The translations under genes were made by a program, and so were the position numbers. DNA of 7,266 bases. Origin: Clostridiaceae bacterium (lineage in GTDB: Bacteria; Bacillota; Clostridia; Saccharofermentanales; DTU023). How positions within the stretch are numbered: position 1 is the first letter of the stretch; each line of letters opens with the position of its first letter. The notes below the pieces were generated by a model, which was given only the letters and a program-made list of their open reading frames with translations, ran no database searches and was not told where the DNA came from. Positions 1 to 5,589 of this stretch are shown here, piece after piece. The stretch is taken from the NCBI GenBank assembly GCA_012511735.1, contig JAAZFK010000082.1, positions 1 to 7,266 on the forward strand. The letters are read 5' to 3'.

Positions 1-2826
1 CAAGTCAAGCCCTGTTCTGGAGCGGCGGTCGAGCGCCTCCTCACTCCTTCGCAGGTAATAACGTCCCCCTGTCATCTGCGTCAATCTCTGATTGGCTCTG
101 CCAATCACTTGCGCGAAATACCAGGTCTGGACGTAAGTTTCAAAGCTGATTTGTTCAGCCTCCCGGTGTTGGCCGGACGCCAGATCGGACAAGTCCTTCA
201 GCATCTCCTCCTGGTCCCTGGCCCGGGTGGCCAGCTTATAAGACTGCTTAACCGCAAGGACAGATCTTCGGGAGACGGCCAGGCTGGTTCCGGCCTGGCC
301 CATCTTTTCTTCCCGCTTCTGCTGTTCCCGCTCATAGGCCAGGACCAGTTCTGCTGCCTCCTGCTCGTCGCGGTGGACCAGGCCTTTTGTTTCAGCCCGC
401 AGGCCTTGAATATCCCTCCGGTTGGCAGTGCGCAGTGCCGCTTCCTCCTGGACTTCCTCCTGCAAGCGAATCCTTTCTTCCTCGTTCAAGCAAGCTTCCC
501 GGTAGGCCTCTTCCGTTTCAAAAGAAGCCCGGGCGAGCGCCTCGACCAGATCCCGTTCACACTCCTCCCGTTCGCCTTCCAATGCCCGCTCTTGCGACTG
601 AAGTGAGAGGATCTGCGTTTGTGCCTGAGTCAGCGCCGTCGAGGATTGACGATCTTTTTCCTGCGCCTGTTCGCTTGCTTCTTTCAAGATCTGGTAAAGG
701 GATCGCGACTCGGCCAGGAGCGAGGCCAGGCTTGCCCGATCCAAATCAGCCAGACGCTGCTGAAGCGAGCCGGCCTCCCCTCGAAGCGAGGCCGCTTCCT
801 CCTTTTTCTCGTTGATCCGAAGTTCCTTATCCTGTCTTTGCGCGATCAGGTCGGTCAGCTCCCTGACGTCCGCTTCTTGTTTGTCGGCCAACTGAGTCCG
901 ACGCTCCAGGCGTTTTTTTTCAGCTTCACGGGCTTCAATCTCAAGCGCCAGCCGATCTTCCATCTCCTGCTGGAACTGCGCGAGCGTCCCTTGAAGCGAC
1001 TCCAACTGAACCATGACGTCATCTTCTACGGCAAGCGATGTCTCCAACAGGGATTCCGTCTCTTTGATCCGTTGCCGGACGTTTCGTCCCAAGGTTTGAG
1101 TCCGTTCCCTGATCTCACCGCTCAGCTGATCCAGCCCGGCCCGACCCAACTGAGCTTCCCGGGTCATTTGGTCAACCTGCTCCTTCAAAGGCGCGCAGGG
1201 CGACAGGCTCGCTTTCCGGGGATGATGCCTTGACCCGCAAACAGGGCAAGCCTGTCCCTCTTCCAATTGCAAAGCCAAAAGGCCCGCCCGCTCCAGGTAG
1301 AGTTGCTCACTCGCCTGGCTGGCGCGCCGATCCTTTTCTTTCCAGTCAGCCAGCAGCCTCTCGAAATCTTCCTGTTCGCGTGTCAGTTGGTCGAAACGCG
1401 CCCTGTCTTCTTCAATCTTTGCCCGCAGCTTACCGGCCTCCCGCAAGGTCGCCTCGGTTTTCTCCGCCTCTGCCTCCCTCTCATACAGTTTGCGATCGGC
1501 ATCCGCCAAACTTTGACGCTCGGCGTCATCCGCCTTCATGGCATTTTCAAGACTATTGATCTGTTCTTTACCCTTTTTAAGGTCTCCACCCATCCTGTCA
1601 ATCTCATGATCCGCAGTTCGCAAGGCCTCCTCCAGCTGGTCAAGCCGGTCCAGATCTTCTGCTTGTTTTTCCAGGTCGCCAATGGCAGCCGGCAGGGATT
1701 CCAGTTGAGATCGGTTGACCTCAGCTTCCCTGACCGCCTTTTTTGCCTCTTCCCGGTCCGATTCTGCCGTTTCCAAAAGGCTTCCGGCTTGCGACAGCTG
1801 ATCCAGCAGGGCCTCCAGCCGTTTCCTGCTATCCTCCCGTCTTTCAAAGGGAAGCTGGACGAAGGTCATGGCCTTGTCGGCCGCTTCAAGCCGGGCCTTC
1901 TTTGCCAGATAGTCGTCTTCTTCCCGGTCCAGTTTCTTTTTGACCTCCAGGGCAACTGCCAGCAAGTTGAGTTTTTCGTTATCCTTGCGAATCTGTTCCA
2001 GCGCGGTCTGTAACTGCTTCAGGCCAGCCCGGCCCGCTTCCAGTTCTTCGCGCGCCTGATCCAACTTCTTTGAAAGTGAAGTCTGCATCAGGTCCAGCTC
2101 AGGAATGAGCAGTTCAACTTCCCAGATATTCTTGCTGGTGACGACCGCGTCGCGTTTGGTCCGCAAAGCGACTTCCCCGTCAGGGAGAGCCAGGCGGGAA
2201 AGATCCACCAAGAGCCTGTTGGCTGAGGCTTTGCTTGTGTCTTTGGCCTCTTTGTATCGGTCCGCAATCCCGTCTTGCAGCTGCCGGTAGGGAGAGGTGT
2301 TGAAGAGTTTGCGATAGATGGCGGAGCGATCACGGCTCGATGTTTCAACCAGTTCAAAGAAGGCCCCCTGCGCAATCATGACTACCTGCCGGAATTGCTC
2401 CTTATCGAGTCCAATCAATTCCTGGATCTTCTGGTCGACCTGGCTTTTGGCAGCCAGCACCCGGCCATCAGGCAACCAGAGCTCAGCCGAGGGGGCTTGC
2501 TCGGTCATCCCCTCCCCTGACTTCTTGGGTCGGCGATAACGGGGCGAACGCCGTATCCTATAATTTTGAGATCGCAGGGTGAAGACCAGATCGACGTAGG
2601 TTTCAGTGTCCGGGCCCGCGAAGTCAGAACGAAGAGAGTGGCTGCCCCGCGACTGGCCGCTGGTGTCGTCGTAAAGAGCGAACATGATGGCGTCGAAAAT
2701 CATGGTCTTGCCCGACCCGGTTTCACCCGAAATCAAGAAGAGTCCCTGACTGACGTCCTCGAAAGATACATGGGTCTCCCGGGCGTAGGGGCCAAAGGCG
2801 CTCACGGTGATACTGACAGGTTTCAT
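1..2826 (-). CDS. sbcC: Exonuclease subunit SbcC (Rad50-type SMC-like ATPase), C-terminus cut by window edge
   Basis: ATPase and DNA-clamp subunit of the SbcCD nuclease, which processes hairpins and blocked double-strand ends in the cytoplasm. The frame is open for 942 codons from the ATG at 2826 to position 1, with no stop or frameshift. The N-terminal ATPase lobe has Walker A GETGSGKT at residues 34-41, followed by IFDAIMFALY, and the Q-loop VVMIAQG with Gln153. A long Glu/Arg/Gln/Leu-rich antiparallel coiled coil follows (roughly 190-515 and 545-870). Its apex is the zinc hook CPVCGS, Cys527 and Cys530, which dimerises through a shared zinc ion. The second ATPase lobe begins near Ser894 (SFETYV, then ANQRLTQMTGGR) and is cut at TGLDL. 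The signature motif, Walker B and D-loop, roughly the last 100 residues, lie outside. The start overlaps the sbcD stop as ATGA, with a GGAGAG ribosome site 8 nt upstream (2835-2840). The residue after GKT is Met, where Thr or Ser is more usual. Identification is very secure. Confidence 0.96.
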   Translation of the reverse strand, partial: MKPVSITVSAFGPYARETHVSFEDVSQGLFLISGETGSGKTMIFDAIMFALYDDTSGQSRGSHSLRSDFAGPDTETYVDLVFTLRSQNYRIRRSPRYRRPKKSGEGMTEQAPSAELWLPDGRVLAAKSQVDQKIQELIGLDKEQFRQVVMIAQGAFFELVETSSRDRSAIYRKLFNTSPYRQLQDGIADRYKEAKDTSKASANRLLVDLSRLALPDGEVALRTKRDAVVTSKNIWEVELLIPELDLMQTSLSKKLDQAREELEAGRAGLKQLQTALEQIRKDNEKLNLLAVALEVKKKLDREEDDYLAKKARLEAADKAMTFVQLPFERREDSRKRLEALLDQLSQAGSLLETAESDREEAKKAVREAEVNRSQLESLPAAIGDLEKQAEDLDRLDQLEEALRTADHEIDRMGGDLKKGKEQINSLENAMKADDAERQSLADADRKLYEREAEAEKTEATLREAGKLRAKIEEDRARFDQLTREQEDFERLLADWKEKDRRASQASEQLYLERAGLLALQLEEGQACPVCGSRHHPRKASLSPCAPLKEQVDQMTREAQLGRAGLDQLSGEIRERTQTLGRNVRQRIKETESLLETSLAVEDDVMVQLESLQGTLAQFQQEMEDRLALEIEAREAEKKRLERRTQLADKQEADVRELTDLIAQRQDKELRINEKKEEAASLRGEAGSLQQRLADLDRASLASLLAESRSLYQILKEASEQAQEKDRQSSTALTQAQTQILSLQSQERALEGEREECERDLVEALARASFETEEAYREACLNEEERIRLQEEVQEEAALRTANRRDIQGLRAETKGLVHRDEQEAAELVLAYEREQQKREEKMGQAGTSLAVSRRSVLAVKQSYKLATRARDQEEMLKDLSDLASGQHREAEQISFETYVQTWYFAQVIGRANQRLTQMTGGRYYLRRSEEALDRRSRTGLDL

Positions 2827-3992
2827 CGGTCCGTCTCTCCGATCGCCCCTGTCTTTTCCGCCACCTCTTGTACCACGGCAAGCTGTGACTCTGTCAGTGG
2901 GCGGCCAGCCTGTTCCAGGAAAAAGCGACTGAATAAATCGGCCAGATCCATGGTTTGGAAACTATCCTGATCGATCAGGGCATCCTCCCCGATCTCTTCC
3001 AGACCGCGGTCAAACAGGAGCCGCATGATGTTGGGATAAACGGTTTTCAGCCGGTTCATGGGGTCGGTGACAGCCCCCTCGTCGGTCAGAGTCACTTCCA
3101 AATAATCCAGCCGGGCCGGGTCGCCTTGTTCTTCAAGCTCATGACCCTGCCCGATCAGCTCCTCGATCTTCCCCCGCACTCTCCGCATGGAGTGGAGCGG
3201 GGCCAGGGGCAGCTGGCTGACCCGGGCATCACCGCCCTGGGGCAGATCCACCAGGAGCGCGCCCTTGACTTGTCCGGCCTCGGAAAAAGAATAGGCAAGC
3301 GGAGAGCCGGCGTAATGGACAGGTCCCGGCCCGACCTGCTGCCGCCGATGCAGATGGCCCAGCGCCACGTAATCAAATCCGGCAAAGACTGAGGCGTCGA
3401 TCTCGTCTGCCAGGCCGACCTGTAAAATTTCCGAGTCCGAGCGCAGGGGCTCCATCCCCCGCGCCGTGACAAACTGGTGGGCCACCAGGACATGACGGCC
3501 GGGTCCCCGTTCAATTGACGAGAGGACCGCGGCGACCCCTGCTTCAACCGATTCCAGCTCCCGGTCAGGAAAAAACTTTCGGACATCGGATAAACGGATG
3601 AAAGGGAGCAAATGGAGGGTCACCGGCCCTTGGGAATCCTGCAGAACGAAGCGCTCTACCCGGCCTTCGTAAACACCCGCGACATGGATGCCGTGGCTGC
3701 CAAAAAAAGCGGAGCCAAAAGCCAGCCGTTCGCCTGAGTCATGGTTGCCGGCGACAAGAAAGACTGTCAGGCCGGTCCGGGACAGATCTTCCAGGAAGGT
3801 TTCGAGCAGCCTGACTGCTTCCAGAGAGGGGATGGCCTTGTCAAAGACATCCCCTGCGATCAGGAGCGCTTCAGGCTTTTCTTTAGCGCACAGGTCGCGG
3901 ATCGACTGGAGCATGACCTCCTGATCCCGGATCAGGGAGATTTCGTGGACCCGCTTACCCAGATGGAGATCAGCCAGATGAATAAACTTCAT
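2823..3992 (-). CDS. sbcD: Exonuclease subunit SbcD (Mre11-type metallophosphoesterase)
   Basis: Nuclease subunit that pairs with SbcC; its two-metal (manganese-type) centre cuts DNA ends and hairpins. All calcineurin-like phosphoesterase motifs are present: DLH (Asp8, His10), GDVFD (Asp48, Asp51), GNHDS (Asn83, His84, Asp85), AHQF (His172) and GHLH (His213, His215). These are followed by the family-typical AGSPLAYSFSE near residues 228-237 and a C-terminal capping region. At 389 residues it matches the usual SbcD length of about 390-400. The ATG at 3992 is chosen because the conserved MKFIHLADLHLG begins there, preceded by a strong GGAGG (4000-4004) at 7-nt spacing. It overlaps the phospholipase stop by 4 bp at its start and the sbcC start by 4 bp at its end, so it sits in a coupled operon. 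Nothing looks degraded, and the protein should be active. Confidence 0.97.
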   Translation of the reverse strand: MKFIHLADLHLGKRVHEISLIRDQEVMLQSIRDLCAKEKPEALLIAGDVFDKAIPSLEAVRLLETFLEDLSRTGLTVFLVAGNHDSGERLAFGSAFFGSHGIHVAGVYEGRVERFVLQDSQGPVTLHLLPFIRLSDVRKFFPDRELESVEAGVAAVLSSIERGPGRHVLVAHQFVTARGMEPLRSDSEILQVGLADEIDASVFAGFDYVALGHLHRRQQVGPGPVHYAGSPLAYSFSEAGQVKGALLVDLPQGGDARVSQLPLAPLHSMRRVRGKIEELIGQGHELEEQGDPARLDYLEVTLTDEGAVTDPMNRLKTVYPNIMRLLFDRGLEEIGEDALIDQDSFQTMDLADLFSRFFLEQAGRPLTESQLAVVQEVAEKTGAIGETDR

Positions 3993-4885
3993 TTCGTGTC
4001 CTCCAGAAAGCTGAGCAGACGGGGCAGTTCTTTTGTCGCCTGTTCGTGGCCTGCCAGATATTGGCTCAGAAGCTTTTCCCGGTCACGATCCATCATGGAC
4101 AAGTCGATGGCTTCAGGATAAAAGACGAAGGCCTTTCCTTCTTTCTCAAGTCGTTCAATCCGTTCCAGCGACTGATTGTACCGGAGATGGCGCGTCATCA
4201 GGGCCTGTTTTTCAATCGGGTGGCGGTCGAGCACCCGGTTGACAATCCGGATGGCCGGCAAGGGATCCAGGCGAAAACCCCTTTCTCGGGTCAGGACAAT
4301 GACGAAGCGTTCAAAGCCATCCTCTTCAGCGATCTCGAGCGGAATCCCCACATGGAGTCCGCCGTCCACATAGACCTGCTCGTCGATCACGGTTTCCGGC
4401 ATCAGATAGGGCACCGATGATGAGGCCCGGACGCGCAGGCTGAGGTCCTCGAAGGTTTTCATATCACGTTTATACCAATAAACCATCCTGCCATGGTAAC
4501 GGAGGAAGGCGCCGATGACACATTCGGCAGGGTTCCGATCGAACGTCCCGAAATCAAAGGGCAGGGCGCCGTCCTGGCTGGGCAACTGGGAATAGATGTA
4601 GTTGGCGTTGAAATAGCCTTCACCTTTCAACCAGGAGCTGACATCACCAAAGGAAGGATCCTGCACGATATCGGTAAAAGAGCGCCTGGCTCTCACATAA
4701 TCACGGGAAAGGTAATTGACCGCGTGCGAAGCGCCGGCGGAGATACCGGCCACGTAGTTAAAATGAAGGGAGTGCTCCAGCAACATGGAAACAAAGCCCG
4801 CTGTGTAGCAGGCTCTCATACCGCCCCCTTCAAAGATGAGCGCACAATCGCGTACGTTACATTCGAGCTTTCCAGCGTTGTCCAT
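3989..4885 (-). CDS. Patatin-like phospholipase family protein (RssA/YjjU-like)
   Basis: Predicted serine lipid acyl hydrolase of 298 residues. The oxyanion loop EGGGMR (residues 19-24) is followed by the nucleophile elbow GISAG with Ser49. The catalytic Asp174 lies in YVDGG (172-176). Between them is the typical ASSSVPYLMP stretch (154-163). This Ser-Asp dyad and its spacing define the patatin family. The GISAGA elbow and the C-terminal RH-x-x-YN segment recall the YjjU-type subgroup, by memory only. No signal peptide or membrane span is visible, so it is probably cytosolic or membrane-peripheral. Substrate and physiological role are not known for this subgroup. The ATG at 4885 has an excellent ribosome site, GGGGAGG at 4893-4899, lying inside the last codons of the upstream RDD gene. 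Its stop overlaps the sbcD start as ATGA, implying translational coupling with the nuclease. Family assignment is firm; function is open. Confidence 0.92.
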   Translation of the reverse strand: MDNAGKLECNVRDCALIFEGGGMRACYTAGFVSMLLEHSLHFNYVAGISAGASHAVNYLSRDYVRARRSFTDIVQDPSFGDVSSWLKGEGYFNANYIYSQLPSQDGALPFDFGTFDRNPAECVIGAFLRYHGRMVYWYKRDMKTFEDLSLRVRASSSVPYLMPETVIDEQVYVDGGLHVGIPLEIAEEDGFERFVIVLTRERGFRLDPLPAIRIVNRVLDRHPIEKQALMTRHLRYNQSLERIERLEKEGKAFVFYPEAIDLSMMDRDREKLLSQYLAGHEQATKELPRLLSFLEDTK

Positions 4886-4887
4886 GT

Positions 4888-5391
4888 TCAGGCCTCCCCT
4901 CTTCGGGTCAGCGTCTGAAGCCGGGAGTTCTCCTCCCAGTCAGTCTCCCGGCCCGCGCGTGCGCCCGCGAAGGCTCTTGCCAGAATCAGCAACCGATAAA
5001 GAGGCAAACCAAAACCCAGCGCCTGCCGCCAGACCAGAAAGCTTCGCCTGCGGGCTTGTCGTGGAGTCAAAGCCGCGCCGGAGACATGGTAAACCCGCAG
5101 ACCAAACAGCGCTTTTCCCGGGGTTGTAGACAAGCGGCTCAACCAGAAGGGTTCAGCCAGCACCATGAGGGCACAGGCGGCAAACTGATCCAGCAGGAAA
5201 TGGGAGAGACTGTGTTGCCAAGGTTTCAAGAAAAGTTGTTCCTCAAGAAAATACCAGGGCAGCAACCAGATCAGGAAGTCGGTCATACGCGCGAAGAACC
5301 TGCGCCAAATGAACAAGACGGCCCGGTGGTCCTGTCTGCTTTTTTTCTTGATCCAGTGTCCTGACATCAGCTCGCCGAAACCCCTCACCAT
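4888..5391 (-). CDS. RDD family integral membrane protein
   Basis: Small membrane protein of unknown function, 167 residues. The RDD hallmarks are R-x-x-A-R-x-x-D at residues 31-38 (opening the first hydrophobic segment, about 38-49) and TTPGKALFGLRV at 89-100, just after a second hydrophobic segment (about 64-86). A third, weaker hydrophobic stretch lies near 117-140, after the basic cluster RQARRR. The Asp-x-x-x-x-Thr type motif common at the C-terminal end of RDD proteins is not evident; the tail is polar and charged instead. The start is uncertain. An in-frame TAG lies shortly upstream of the ATG at 5391, so only that ATG, the adjacent GTG, or the ATG at 5367 (residue 9) are possible. The first has no recognisable ribosome site; a GAGGGG at 5381-5386 lies 13 nt before the second. 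It ends 2 bp before the phospholipase start, so it is probably the first gene of the leftward operon. Confidence 0.82.
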   Translation of the reverse strand: MVRGFGELMSGHWIKKKSRQDHRAVLFIWRRFFARMTDFLIWLLPWYFLEEQLFLKPWQHSLSHFLLDQFAACALMVLAEPFWLSRLSTTPGKALFGLRVYHVSGAALTPRQARRRSFLVWRQALGFGLPLYRLLILARAFAGARAGRETDWEENSRLQTLTRRGEA

Positions 5392-5436
5392 CTTGAACCG
5401 AGTCTATCACAATGGCCTCGAGAAGACGGAACAAGT

Positions 5437-5452
5437 AGGGCATACCTGCCCT
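5437..5452. repeat. Perfect inverted repeat, 6-bp arms with 4-bp spacer
   Basis: AGGGCA, spacer TACC, TGCCCT. It lies between the AT-rich promoter core and the RDD start codon. It could be a protein-binding site or a small hairpin in the leader RNA of the leftward operon. No T-tract follows in either direction, so a terminator is unlikely. Function is inferred only from position. Confidence 0.45.
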
Positions 5453-5464
5453 TTGGCGCCATTT

Positions 5465-5487
5465 TCGACCGATCGTCCGCTGGTCGA
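5465..5487. repeat. Inverted repeat overlapping the candidate aspS promoter
   Basis: TCGACC (5465-5470) and GGTCGA (5482-5487) are perfect reverse complements separated by 11 bp, giving a centre-to-centre distance of 17 bp. The left arm coincides with the proposed -35 and the right arm abuts the -10 box, the usual layout of a repressor operator. Six-bp arms can occur by chance, so this is only a candidate. Confidence 0.4.
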
Positions 5488-5494
5488 TTATGAT
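5465..5494 (+). promoter_or_regulatory. Candidate sigma-70-type promoter for aspS
   Basis: The -35-like TCGACC (5465-5470, four of six consensus bases) and the -10-like TATGAT (5489-5494, five of six) are separated by 18 bp. Transcription would start near 5501-5503, leaving a leader of about 90 nt before the aspS ATG. This is a consensus match by eye only. Confidence 0.4.
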
Positions 5495-5510
5495 AAAATA
5501 CAAACACTTG

Positions 5511-5569
5511 CCGGAAGGCCGGGCTTCTTTTTGTTTGCCCGCAAATCTGTAAGCCTCCTGGCCGGCCTT
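5511..5569 (+). other. GC-rich aspS leader with competing short hairpins
   Basis: CCGG-AAGG-CCGG (5511-5522) can form a 4-bp GC stem with a tetraloop, followed by a T-rich run at 5525-5533. Alternatively, AAGGCCGG (5515-5522) can pair perfectly over 8 bp with CCGGCCTT (5562-5569), about 8 nt before the aspS ribosome site. The two structures exclude each other. The first stem is too short to be a convincing terminator, and the late position of the downstream arm does not fit classic antitermination. A regulatory role is speculative. Confidence 0.25.
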
Positions 5570-5589
5570 GAAAGAATAGGAAGAAGCGT

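Larger units (their letters stand above)
5392..5589. promoter_or_regulatory. Divergent intergenic region between the RDD-patatin-sbcDC operon and aspS
   Basis: This 198-bp stretch separates two outward-facing transcription units, so promoters for both should lie here. It contains an AT-rich core at about 5488-5500 that reads as a -10-like box on either strand (TATGAT on plus, TATCAT on minus at 5495-5490). It also has two short inverted repeats to the left of that core and a GC-rich, T-tract-containing aspS leader to the right. For the leftward operon no convincing -35 is visible. Open frames crossing this region are not credible genes because they run antisense to, or out of frame with, the flanking genes. 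Confidence 0.6.

Noticed and set aside
619..2013. Long plus-strand open frames (619-1233 and 1267-2013) antisense to sbcC
   Set aside because: They mirror the Glu/Arg/Gln/Leu codons of the SbcC coiled coil, giving Phe/Leu/Gln-rich peptides with no recognisable domain. The opposite strand is an uninterrupted, clearly identified gene.
3989..4885. Patatin gene as an antiphage (CBASS-type CapV) effector
   Set aside because: No cyclic-oligonucleotide synthase or other CBASS component is in the window, and the protein resembles the widespread stand-alone RssA/YjjU-type patatins rather than CapV.
5500..5589. T-box riboswitch upstream of aspS
   Set aside because: The leader from the candidate promoter is only about 90 nt and no T-box core sequence (AGGGTGG-like) is visible. 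A T-box would need roughly twice that length.
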